From NCBI GenBank assembly GCA_023819545.1, contig JAMWCA010000013.1, positions 1 through 17,325 on the forward strand: DNA of 17,325 nucleotides, given 5' to 3'. How positions within the stretch are numbered: the first letter of the stretch is position 1; each line of letters begins with the position of its first letter. The notes under the pieces are model-generated. The model saw only the letters and a program-made list of their open reading frames with translations. It was not told where the DNA came from and ran no database searches. The translations under genes were made by a program, and so were the position numbers. This DNA is from Candidatus Omnitrophota bacterium. GTDB lineage: Bacteria > Ratteibacteria > UBA8468 > B48-G9 > JAFGKM01. This document shows positions 1 to 7,762 of the stretch, piece by piece.

Positions 1-1424
1 AAATCCTTTAAGTAATCAGCAATTTCTTCTGCAAGATGTTTACTTATTGTTATTACAAGGACTCTCTGATTTTTACTAACTCTATCTTTTATTCTTGCTA
101 TAAGGTCATTTATCTGGTCTTTCGTTGTTTTAACTATTATTGGGGGGTCAACAAGTCCTGTTGGTCTTATAATTTGTTCTGCAATTAAAGGGGATGGTTG
201 ACCGATTTTTTCAACTCCACATTTTTTTAGTTCATATTTTCCTGGAGTTGCTGAAACATAAATTACCTGATTAATCATTTTTTCAAATTCATCAAATTTT
301 AAAGGTCTATTATCAAGAGCAGAAGGTAATCTAAATCCAAATTCAACAAGTGTTTCCTTTCTTGACCTATCTCCGAAATACATTCCTCTTATTTGAGGAA
401 CAGTAACATGAGATTCATCAATAAATATTAAGTAGTCATCAGGAAAATAATCAAGTAAGACCTCTGGTCTTTCTCCAGGTAATCTCCCCGAGAGATGTCT
501 GCTGTAATTTTCTATTCCATGACAATATCCAACTTCTGATAACATTTCAAGGTCATAATTTGTTCTCGTTTCAAGTCGTTCTGCCTCAAGAAGTTTGTTA
601 TTTTTTTTAAAATATTCAACTCTTTCCTCCAGTTCTTTTTTTATTGATTCAATTGCTCTTTGTAGTTTATCTTTTGGAGTTACAAAATGTTTTGCTGGAT
701 AAATATAAATTTCTTCATCTTCGCATATTATATTTCCTGTTAATGGTTCAAACCTCTGTATTTTAACAACTCTATCACCTACTAACCATATTCTTACTCC
801 AATTTCTTCATAAGATGGTATTATTTCTATTGTATTGCCTCTTATCCTAAATTTCCCTCTTGTTAGGTCAAAATCATTTCTCTCATATTGAATTTCAATC
901 AAACGCTCAAGAATATATCTTCTGTTTATTATCTGATTTTTTGATAGATGTAGCATCATTGCCTTATGGTCTTCAGGGCTGCCAATAGGATAAATACAGG
1001 AAACACTTGCAACTATAATTACATCTCTTGAAGATAAAATTGCGCTTGTTGCAGCTAAACGTAATCTGTCAATATCTTCATTGATAGAAGCATCCTTTTC
1101 AATATAAGTATCTGTTTCCGGAATATATGCTTCTGGTTGGTAATAATCATAATAACTTACAAAATATCTCACTTTATTTTCTGGAAAAAATTCCCTGAAT
1201 TCACTATATAATTGTGCAGCAAGTGTTTTATTATGTGAAATAACAAGTGTTGGTTTATTGACCTGTGCAATTACATTTGCCATTGTAAATGTTTTTCCGC
1301 TTCCTGTTACTCCAAGTAAAATCTGGTGTTTTTCCCCTTTTTCTAAATTTTTAACAAGTTTGTCAATTGCTTTTGGTTGGTCTCCAGATGGTTTGAAATT
1401 TGAAACAAGTTTAAATTTTTCCAT
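1..1424 (-). CDS. uvrB: UvrABC system protein B (excinuclease ABC subunit B), C-terminus cut by window edge
   Basis: UvrB is the damage-verifying helicase-like subunit of nucleotide excision repair; it receives DNA from UvrA and recruits UvrC. The frame is open without a break for 474 codons from the ATG at 1424-1422 to the left edge; full UvrB is about 660 residues, so the end of helicase domain 2 and the UvrC-binding UVR tail lie outside. Visible hallmarks are the N-terminal FKPSGDQPKAI motif, Walker A GVTGSGKT near residues 38-45, the tyrosine-rich beta-hairpin beginning YYDYYQPEAY near residue 92, and the DEAD-type box FIDESH. An in-frame TAG just upstream of the ATG excludes a longer product. 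No Shine-Dalgarno sequence precedes this start; instead a TATAAT lies 7 bases away. It is divergent from mgtE. Identification is secure; the leaderless reading is inference. Confidence 0.97.
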   Translation of the reverse strand, partial: MEKFKLVSNFKPSGDQPKAIDKLVKNLEKGEKHQILLGVTGSGKTFTMANVIAQVNKPTLVISHNKTLAAQLYSEFREFFPENKVRYFVSYYDYYQPEAYIPETDTYIEKDASINEDIDRLRLAATSAILSSRDVIIVASVSCIYPIGSPEDHKAMMLHLSKNQIINRRYILERLIEIQYERNDFDLTRGKFRIRGNTIEIIPSYEEIGVRIWLVGDRVVKIQRFEPLTGNIICEDEEIYIYPAKHFVTPKDKLQRAIESIKKELEERVEYFKKNNKLLEAERLETRTNYDLEMLSEVGYCHGIENYSRHLSGRLPGERPEVLLDYFPDDYLIFIDESHVTVPQIRGMYFGDRSRKETLVEFGFRLPSALDNRPLKFDEFEKMINQVIYVSATPGKYELKKCGVEKIGQPSPLIAEQIIRPTGLVDPPIIVKTTKDQINDLIARIKDRVSKNQRVLVITISKHLAEEIADYLKD

Positions 1425-1431
1425 TTTTTTT

Positions 1432-1437
1432 ATTATA
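1432..1437 (-). promoter_or_regulatory. Candidate -10 box (TATAAT) for uvrB, implying a very short leader
   Basis: A perfect TATAAT reads toward uvrB and ends 7 A residues before its ATG. The hexamer 17 bases upstream (TATAAC) is a poor -35. If used, transcription would start at or within a base or two of the ATG, which fits the absence of a ribosome binding site. A chance TATAAT is quite possible in DNA this AT-rich. Confidence 0.4.
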
Positions 1438-1452
1438 CCCTATAAAAATGAA

Positions 1453-1481
1453 TTGTTATAATACAAAATACTTGTTATAAT
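1453..1481 (+). promoter_or_regulatory. Candidate sigma-70-type promoter for mgtE
   Basis: TTGTTA at 1453-1458 and TATAAT at 1476-1481 are separated by exactly 17 bases, with the expected start near 1488, just ahead of the purine-rich SD at 1494-1500. The 11-base word TTGTTATAATA occurs twice (1453-1463 and 1472-1482), offset by 19 bases, and TTGT-N6-ACAA at 1453-1466 is a small dyad. The promoter reading is good by sequence and position; any regulatory meaning of the repeat is speculative. Confidence 0.55.
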
Positions 1482-1504
1482 ATAAAGAAAAAAGAGAGGA
1501 AAAT

Positions 1505-1528
1505 ATGGGGCAGAAGAAAGATTTGTAA
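1505..1528 (+). other. Seven-codon micro-ORF (MGQKKDL) ahead of mgtE, or the displaced true mgtE start
   Basis: An ATG preceded by a good SD (GAGAGGA, 1494-1500, 4 bases away) opens a 7-codon frame that stops at TAA 1526-1528, 5 bases before the mgtE TTG. It is either a leader peptide or the real mgtE start separated from its frame by one missing base. With one more T in the ATTTG stretch at 1521-1525 the frame would run MGQKKDFVKKLLEREIIELI directly into MgtE. The latter reads very naturally, and mgtE otherwise has no good start. Confidence 0.5.
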
Positions 1529-1533
1529 AAAAA

Positions 1534-2880
1534 TTGTTGGAAAGAGAAATAATTGAATTAATAGAGAAAAAGGATTGGTTTAATTTAAAAGAAGCAATTG
1601 TTGAATGGCCTTCTCCTGATATAGCAGAACTTCTTGAAGAACTTAATGAAGAAAATAGAATTATAGTTTTTCGTCTTTTACCAAAAAAATTATCTGCAGA
1701 AGTTTTTGATGAATTAAATCCTATTGCAAAAGAAAATTTAATTTCAAAATTAACAGATGAACATATAAGAAACATTCTTTCTGAACTTCCACCTGATGAA
1801 AGAACCGATTTATTTGAAGAATTGCCTGGAAAAATAACCCAGAGATTACTTAATTTATTGTCTCCATCAGATAGAAAAGAATCCTTAAAACTTCTTGGAT
1901 ATCCTGAAAATAGTGTTGGAAGATTGATGACTCCTGATTATGTTGCAATAAAAAGGGACTGGACTATTGAAAGAGCGCTTCAACATATAAGAGAGTTTGG
2001 TAAAAATGCTGAAACAATCAATGTAGTTTATGTTGTGGATGAAAACTGGAAATTACTTGATGATATTTCATTAGGTAAACTTATACTTTCTGATCCTAAT
2101 GAAATTGTAGAAAAAATAATGGATTTTAACTTTATTGCGATTGAGGTTGATAAAGACCAAGAAGAAGCAGCAAATTTAATGAGGAAATATGACCTTATTG
2201 TTTTACCTGTAATAGATGATGAAGGATTTCTTCTTGGTATAGTAACTGTTGATGATGTTTTAAATGTTGTTGAACAGGAGCACACTGAAGATATGACAAA
2301 AATTTTTGGTATAACTCCAGAAAGTGCAGGTGTTGAGTTAATAACAGACCTTTTAAAAACACCAATTAAAAATTTATATAGAAGTAGGGTGATATGGCTT
2401 ATTTTTTTACTCTTTATGGATTTATTCACTGGAGGTATTATAAATAAATTTAATGAGATGATTGCTAAATATGTTGTTTTAGTTACATTTTTACCTGTAA
2501 TTATTGATACTGCTGGAAATGCAGGAGGTCAATCAGCGACATTAATTATCAGGTCAATGGCTCTTGGAAAAATAAAAGTTAAGGACTGGTTTAAAATGTT
2601 TGGAAGAGAAATTTTTGTTGCTTTATTGCTCGGTTTAACTATGGGATTTGGGATTTCCTTTATGGGTATGATAAGAGGAGGTCGTGAAATTTGTAAGGTT
2701 GTGGTTATTTCTATGGTAGTGAATGTAATAGTGGGTTGTTTGATGGGTATGGCTTTACCATTTATCTTTACAAAATTAAAAAAAGACCCTGCGACAGCAA
2801 GTGCTCCTTTAATTACAACTCTTGCAGATATAGTTGGGACAGGAATATATTTAACAATTGCAACAATAATGTTAAAATGA
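1534..2880 (+). CDS. mgtE: Magnesium transporter MgtE
   Basis: MgtE is an inner-membrane Mg2+ channel gated by its own cytosolic Mg2+ sensor. The 448 residues show the full order of domains: an N-terminal superhelical domain (about 10-125, with repeated LLEELNEENR / SELPPDERTDLFEELP motifs), two CBS domains (about 130-255), a plug helix, then five membrane segments (about 285-448). The family signature TAGNAGGQSAT is present. The conserved pore Asp (ADIVGTGIYL) falls at residue 432 with this numbering, as in the Thermus thermophilus protein of similar length. The start is uncertain: the frame is open back to a TAA at 1483 but has no ATG or GTG, so TTG 1534 or TTG 1537 is used by default, with only a weak AGAAGAAAGA upstream. 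The strong SD belongs to the ATG at 1505 in another frame. The nearest promoter is at 1453-1481. Confidence 0.95.
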   Translation: MLEREIIELIEKKDWFNLKEAIVEWPSPDIAELLEELNEENRIIVFRLLPKKLSAEVFDELNPIAKENLISKLTDEHIRNILSELPPDERTDLFEELPGKITQRLLNLLSPSDRKESLKLLGYPENSVGRLMTPDYVAIKRDWTIERALQHIREFGKNAETINVVYVVDENWKLLDDISLGKLILSDPNEIVEKIMDFNFIAIEVDKDQEEAANLMRKYDLIVLPVIDDEGFLLGIVTVDDVLNVVEQEHTEDMTKIFGITPESAGVELITDLLKTPIKNLYRSRVIWLIFLLFMDLFTGGIINKFNEMIAKYVVLVTFLPVIIDTAGNAGGQSATLIIRSMALGKIKVKDWFKMFGREIFVALLLGLTMGFGISFMGMIRGGREICKVVVISMVVNVIVGCLMGMALPFIFTKLKKDPATASAPLITTLADIVGTGIYLTIATIMLK

Positions 2881-2942
2881 AAAAATAAAACTAAACTGAA
2901 ATAAATAAAAAATTGTCTAAAAATGAAAGTATTAGATTTAAA

Positions 2943-2951
2943 AGGAGGAGG
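2943..2951 (+). promoter_or_regulatory. Strong ribosome binding site for the Gfo/Idh/MocA gene
   Basis: AGGAGGAGG lies 5 bases before the ATG at 2957 and is the strongest SD in the window. It fixes the start and suggests high initiation of the first gene of the three-gene polysaccharide group. The 76-base gap after mgtE has a TTGTCT at 2913-2918 but no good -10 at the right distance. Confidence 0.7.
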
Positions 2952-2956
2952 ATAAA

Positions 2957-3970
2957 ATGGTAAGGGTTGGAATAATTGGAGCTGGATTTATGGGGAGCAT
3001 GCATGCAACAGTTTATTCACAACTTCCTGATGTAAAAATAGTAGGAATTGCAGATATAAGAGGGGATAAAGCAAAGTCACTTGCTACAAAATTTAAAACT
3101 ATTGCATATTTTGACCCTGACCAACTTATAAAAAAAGAAGATGTAACTTTAATTGATGTTTGTCTCCCTACTTTTTTACATAAGGAATATGTTATAAAAG
3201 CAGCGGAAGCAGGAAAAGATGTAATATGTGAAAAGCCAATTGCTCTTACTGTTGAAGATGCAGATGAAATGATAAAAGTTTGTGAAAAGAATAGAGTTAG
3301 ATTTGCTGTTGCACAAGTCATTAGATTTTGGTCTGAGTATAAGTATTTAAAAGATATTTATGATAGTGGAAAATATGGGAATTTAATTACAATTACAATG
3401 AGAAGAGTTTCTCCTATTCCTACATGGGGATGGCAGGATTGGCTTTTAGACCAAGAAAAATCTGGTGGAGCACTAATAGATTTACATATTCATGATACTG
3501 ACTTTTTATTATATCTTGTGAAAGAAAGACCAAAAAAAATTTATTCTAAGATTGCTAAGAGAAATGGACTTGATGCACATGTTTTTACTATTTTTACATT
3601 TAAAAATGGATTGATTGCTGAAGTAGAAGGTTGTTTTGATTTTCCACCAAATTTTCCATTTGAAATGAGTTTTACTGCTAAGTTTGAAAAAGCAACTATT
3701 GATTTTAATTCTAATAAATCGCCATCACTTGTTTGTTATGAATTATCTGGTAAAATTGATAAACCAATTTTTCAAAAAATAAAAGCGAATGGAGTAGAAG
3801 GTAATATAGAAGATTTAGGTGGATATTTTTTTGAATTAAGGTATTTTATCGACCATATAATTCATAATAAACCATTTCAAATAGTTACTCCTCAAGATGC
3901 AAGAAATTCTCTTGAAATAGTTTTGAAGGAAAAAGAATCGGCATTAAAAGGGATAGAGGTTGAAATATGA
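2957..3970 (+). CDS. Gfo/Idh/MocA family NAD(P)-dependent oxidoreductase
   Basis: The family oxidises or reduces sugars, inositols and nucleotide sugars in the cytoplasm. The 337 residues have the usual two domains: an N-terminal Rossmann fold with GAGFMG at 8-13 and an acidic residue at the end of beta-2 (IADIR), then a C-terminal alpha/beta domain. The conserved EKP is at 92-94 and the catalytic-region motif GGALIDLHIHDTD gives H179 followed by D180. No signal peptide is seen. The ATG of the glycoside hydrolase overlaps its end (ATGA, 4 bases), so the two are translationally coupled. Context suggests it prepares or modifies the sugar precursor of the polysaccharide made by the downstream synthase, but the substrate cannot be read from the motifs. 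Family assignment is firm, role is inferred. Confidence 0.92.
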   Translation: MVRVGIIGAGFMGSMHATVYSQLPDVKIVGIADIRGDKAKSLATKFKTIAYFDPDQLIKKEDVTLIDVCLPTFLHKEYVIKAAEAGKDVICEKPIALTVEDADEMIKVCEKNRVRFAVAQVIRFWSEYKYLKDIYDSGKYGNLITITMRRVSPIPTWGWQDWLLDQEKSGGALIDLHIHDTDFLLYLVKERPKKIYSKIAKRNGLDAHVFTIFTFKNGLIAEVEGCFDFPPNFPFEMSFTAKFEKATIDFNSNKSPSLVCYELSGKIDKPIFQKIKANGVEGNIEDLGGYFFELRYFIDHIIHNKPFQIVTPQDARNSLEIVLKEKESALKGIEVEI

Positions 3971-6267
3971 TAGAAAAAATTTTGTTCAGTTTTTTTGTTT
4001 TTGTAAATCTTATATATTCACAGTATTCTGCGACTGATTTCCCTAAAGAGAATATATTTTTTGATTTTGAAGAAGATATACAGTTGTGGAAAATCACTTC
4101 TATAAAAAATAATTGTGTAAAAGAAGTAAAATTTTCAAACGAAAAATATATTGGGGGAAAAAGGTCTTTAGAAATTAAATTGGAAAATTATGGCGAAGGT
4201 TCTGTTGAAAAAGAGTTCTTTAAAGACCTTTCAATATATAAGAATATTATATTTAATATTTACATACCTAAAGAAGCACCAGATGATATTAAAATCTGTT
4301 TTTTCCTACAGGATAATGAATGGTTATGGTACCAAACACCTCTTTTTTCTTTAAAGAAAGACCAATGGAACAAAATAACAATAAATGTTGAACCGCAAAG
4401 TACTTTCTGGGAAAATGTTGGTCATCCACAACCATGGTCAGAAAAGACAATTTGTAATATAAGAAAGATTGGAATTAAAATATTTTTGAATACTAAATTT
4501 ACAGGTTCTATCTATATTGATGAAATAAAAGGCAGTTTTAAAGTTTTCCCTGAAATTTCAATAAATAAAAAGAAACTTTTGCAGTTTGAAAAATTTGAAA
4601 TTTCTTTTTTTTTACCTCAAAAATATTCAAATCCATTTGACCCTGAACAAATAGATGTTGAAGGTGTTTTTGTTGATCCTGATGATAATACAATTTCTAT
4701 TCCTGGTTTTTATTATCAAGAATATGAAAGATTTTTGGAAAATCAAGAAGAGATTTTAATTCCTGTTGGATATCCTTACTGGAAAATAAGATTTACACCT
4801 GAAAAGATAGGAAGATATAAATTTTTTGTAAGAATTAGAGAATATGATAAAGAAGTAAAAACTGATATAAATTATTTCACAGTTGAACCTATTGAGACAA
4901 AAAATAAATTTATAAAAGTTAGTAACATAGATAATAGATTTTTCTCTTATAAAAGTGGGGAATTTTTTTATCCAATTGGTTTTAATATTCGTTCTCCAAC
5001 CGACGAAAGATATGCAAGAATGATGAGGAAGAATATAGATTCTGATAGTGGAACTTTTTATTATGAATATATTTTTAAAAAGATGAAAGAAAATGGAATT
5101 AATTTTACGGAGATATGGATGGCTCCATGGTTTTCTGCACTTGAATGGAAAGAGAATAGGCCTGGTTATAGGGGAGTTGGTTATTATAATCTAAGAAATG
5201 CTTGGAAAATTGATAAAATTATTGAATTTGCTGAAATTAATGATATTTATGTTCAACTTGTAATTATAAACCATGGACAGTTAAGTACGTGGTGCGACCA
5301 GGAATGGCAGGATAATCCGTATAATATAAAAAATGGTGGTTTTTTAAGAAGTCCTAATGAGTTTTTTACGAATGAAAGAGCAAAAAAATTAATGAAAAAC
5401 AAATTAAGATATATTGTTGCAAGATGGGGATATTCTCCTTATATTTTCTCATGGGAAATTTTGAATGAAATAAATCTTGTAGGAGATTCACACAATTTTT
5501 ATCTTGGAGAAGAAATAACAAAATGGTATAAAGAGATGAAGGAATATTTAAATGAAATAGACCCTTTTTCTCATATGGTTACTGCACATTATACAATTCT
5601 TGTAGATAATAGAATTCTTTCAGATATTATTGATTATACTATAACAAATGGTTATTATGATTTTCGTCGTATTGACCTTCCAACATTTTTTAAAAATATA
5701 TATTCATTTAATTCCTATTTTAAAAAACCAACCTTTATTTCAGAGTATGGAGGAACACCAATGGGAAGTAGTTTTGAAAATTTAAAAAGAGATATAATAA
5801 TGGGTTTATGGTTTTCTTTTCATTTACCTTTCGCAGGGACCCCTCTTTTCTGGTGGCATAGATTTATAGATGAATTTGACCTTTATTATATTTATAAAAT
5901 TTTTTCTGAGTATATAAAAGGTATTGATAGATTAAAATCTAAAATTGAAAAGGAGATTGTTAATGTTGAAGGAGAGGGGAAAAAGCAAATTTTTTCAATT
6001 GGAACTGGAAACAAATTTTTCTCAAGTATTCTTTTATATGATTATAGTATTACAAAAGATGCAGAAAGAAAGGATTTCCCAGAATATAACAATTTAATTT
6101 GTTTTCTTAAAAATAAAAAGACAGGTAAATTTAAAGTTGAATTTTATGATTTAGAAAAAGGGAAAATTGAGGAAAAATATTTTTTAAGTGATGAGGAGGG
6201 AAATTTAAAAATTGAAATACCGCCTTTTAAAAAGTGGATAGCAATAAAAGTAAATTTTTATGAATAA
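3967..6267 (+). CDS. Secreted multidomain glycoside hydrolase, GH5-like (clan GH-A), with DUF5060-like domain
   Basis: Probable extracytoplasmic polysaccharide hydrolase of 766 residues. A short signal peptide is visible (MIEKILFSFFVFVNLIYS, cleavage probably near 18-20). Residues about 30-195 look like a beta-sandwich carbohydrate-binding domain (FDFEEDIQLWK, YIGGKRSLEIKLE, aromatic-rich NEWLWYQTP). Residues about 205-305 resemble DUF5060 (FEISFFLPQKYSNPFDPEQ, IPGFYYQEY). A TIM barrel follows from about 325, with the acid/base pair N500-E501 in WEILNEINL and the nucleophile E593 in FISEYGG; the 92-residue spacing is normal for retaining clan GH-A enzymes. It overlaps the oxidoreductase by 4 bases and the synthase by 8. 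A hydrolase coupled to a membrane synthase recalls the BcsZ-BcsA arrangement, so it may trim or release the polymer rather than digest food. GH5 versus a neighbouring clan GH-A family is not settled. Confidence 0.85.
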   Translation: MIEKILFSFFVFVNLIYSQYSATDFPKENIFFDFEEDIQLWKITSIKNNCVKEVKFSNEKYIGGKRSLEIKLENYGEGSVEKEFFKDLSIYKNIIFNIYIPKEAPDDIKICFFLQDNEWLWYQTPLFSLKKDQWNKITINVEPQSTFWENVGHPQPWSEKTICNIRKIGIKIFLNTKFTGSIYIDEIKGSFKVFPEISINKKKLLQFEKFEISFFLPQKYSNPFDPEQIDVEGVFVDPDDNTISIPGFYYQEYERFLENQEEILIPVGYPYWKIRFTPEKIGRYKFFVRIREYDKEVKTDINYFTVEPIETKNKFIKVSNIDNRFFSYKSGEFFYPIGFNIRSPTDERYARMMRKNIDSDSGTFYYEYIFKKMKENGINFTEIWMAPWFSALEWKENRPGYRGVGYYNLRNAWKIDKIIEFAEINDIYVQLVIINHGQLSTWCDQEWQDNPYNIKNGGFLRSPNEFFTNERAKKLMKNKLRYIVARWGYSPYIFSWEILNEINLVGDSHNFYLGEEITKWYKEMKEYLNEIDPFSHMVTAHYTILVDNRILSDIIDYTITNGYYDFRRIDLPTFFKNIYSFNSYFKKPTFISEYGGTPMGSSFENLKRDIIMGLWFSFHLPFAGTPLFWWHRFIDEFDLYYIYKIFSEYIKGIDRLKSKIEKEIVNVEGEGKKQIFSIGTGNKFFSSILLYDYSITKDAERKDFPEYNNLICFLKNKKTGKFKVEFYDLEKGKIEEKYFLSDEEGNLKIEIPPFKKWIAIKVNFYE

Positions 6268-7657
6268 TGATTTTTTAAAATTTAATATTTTTTTCCCTAC
6301 TGAGAATGCATATGTAAAGCTTATTTGGTGGCAAAAAATTTTTCTTTTTTTGTTTTTCTCTTTGATGTTTTATCTACTTTATTCTCATTTTTTTCTTAAA
6401 ACATACACTTTTTTTTATTTTTTTTCTACAATCTATTTTATAATCTGTATCCATAAACTATTTTTAGTTTTTCGTGGACTTACAAAAAGTAAAGAAATAA
6501 AAGTGGGCGAAATTGAGATAATGTCTAACAGAGAATGGCCAATTTACACAATTCTATTACCAATATATAAAGAAAAGGAAATTTTTGATCAACTCTACAC
6601 TGCAATAGAGAGTATTGATTATCCAAAAGACAAACTTGATGTAATACTTTTAATTGAAGAAGATGATTTAGAAATAAAAGAATATTTAAAAAATTTTCAA
6701 CTGCCTTATCACTGGAGAATAATTGAAATTCCTAATTTTAAACCGAAGACAAAAGGTAAAGCATTAAATTTTGGTTTAAATCAAGCAAAAGGAACTTATC
6801 TTGTTATTTATGATGCTGAGGATATACCGGAAAGAGACCAGTTGAAAAAAGCAGTGATAGGTTTTAGAAAAGTATCCGATAATGTTGTTTGTCTTCAATC
6901 CAAATTAAATTATTATAATCCAAACCAAAATTTTCTTACTAAATGGTTTACTGCAGAATACTCCTCGTGGTTTGATTTATATTTACCGGGAATTGATAGT
7001 ATTGAAGCACCAATTCCTCTTGGTGGAACTTCAAATCATTTTAAAACTAATGTATTAAAAGAACTTGGAGGTTGGGACCCCTTTAATGTTACTGAAGATT
7101 GTGATCTTGGAATAAGAATTTTTAAAAATGGGTACAGAACAAAAGTTCTTGATACAACTACATGGGAAGAAGCAAATAGTGAGTTAAATAATTGGATAAA
7201 ACAGAGGAGTAGGTGGGTTAAGGGATATATTCAAACATATTTTGTTCACTTAAGAAATCCATTTAAACTGTTAAAACAAATTGGATTCAAGAATTTTATC
7301 CATTTTAATTTAATAGTTGGTGGTAACTTTTTTGTTTTGTGTTTTAATCCAATTGCGTGGATTTTTTTATTGATTTGGTTTTTCTCTTCTCAAAAAATTT
7401 ATTTCCCGAATCTCTTTTTTATAATTATCACTCCAGTTTTACTTATAGGTAATATTATATTTGTTGTTATTAATATTGTCGGTGTCTTAAAGAGAAAATG
7501 GTATAAACTTGTATTTCCTGCTTTACTTTCTCCTTTTTATTGGATATTAATGAGCATTGGTGCATTAAAAGGTTTTTTTCAATTTTTTAGAAAACCACAT
7601 TACTGGGAAAAAACAGAACATGCTTTATTTATTCCTGAATTGAGTAGAAGAAAGTGA
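6260..7657 (+). CDS. Membrane family-2 glycosyltransferase, processive polysaccharide synthase type
   Basis: The 465 residues match cellulose-synthase-like GT2 enzymes that polymerise a sugar from a nucleotide donor and pass it through the membrane. Two N-terminal membrane segments (about 25-72) precede the cytosolic GT-A domain. Its motifs are ILLPIYKEKE at the fold start, DAED at 185-188 (donor/metal site), TED at 278-280 (catalytic base), and QRSRW at 315-319, the Q(Q/R)xRW signature of processive synthases. Three or four hydrophobic segments follow (about 350-446), then a YWEKTEH tail typical of XagB-like GT2s. There is no PilZ domain, so no visible cyclic-di-GMP control. It is the last gene of the plus-strand group and starts 8 bases inside the hydrolase gene, so both are probably made together. 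Polymer identity (beta-mannan, glucan or other) cannot be told. Confidence 0.9.
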   Translation: MNNDFLKFNIFFPTENAYVKLIWWQKIFLFLFFSLMFYLLYSHFFLKTYTFFYFFSTIYFIICIHKLFLVFRGLTKSKEIKVGEIEIMSNREWPIYTILLPIYKEKEIFDQLYTAIESIDYPKDKLDVILLIEEDDLEIKEYLKNFQLPYHWRIIEIPNFKPKTKGKALNFGLNQAKGTYLVIYDAEDIPERDQLKKAVIGFRKVSDNVVCLQSKLNYYNPNQNFLTKWFTAEYSSWFDLYLPGIDSIEAPIPLGGTSNHFKTNVLKELGGWDPFNVTEDCDLGIRIFKNGYRTKVLDTTTWEEANSELNNWIKQRSRWVKGYIQTYFVHLRNPFKLLKQIGFKNFIHFNLIVGGNFFVLCFNPIAWIFLLIWFFSSQKIYFPNLFFIIITPVLLIGNIIFVVINIVGVLKRKWYKLVFPALLSPFYWILMSIGALKGFFQFFRKPHYWEKTEHALFIPELSRRK

Positions 7658-7762
7658 AAAGTTCATCATTTTTTATTTCTATTAGACCATCTATGAGATG
7701 AGCGCTTAAAGGTATTTTAAAATCGGACTTTTCAGAGGAATAAGTTTGAAAGCACCTTCATT

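Noticed and set aside
1440..1775. Minus-strand open frame of 111 codons overlapping the mgtE start
   Set aside because: It is antisense to conserved MgtE sequence and shows no domain; a low-complexity shadow. The same holds for other antisense frames at 2028-2429, 3013-3321 and 11046-11462.
2923..2955. Micro-ORF MKVLDLKGGG ending just before the Gfo/Idh/MocA ATG
   Set aside because: It has no SD of its own, and its last codons are simply the SD of the next gene.
7658..7762. Possible terminator between the convergent GT2 synthase and esterase genes
   Set aside because: The only hairpin (CATCT/AGATG, 7688-7700, 3-base loop) is short and has no following T run on either strand; a second TGAA/TTCA stem near 7748-7761 is weaker.
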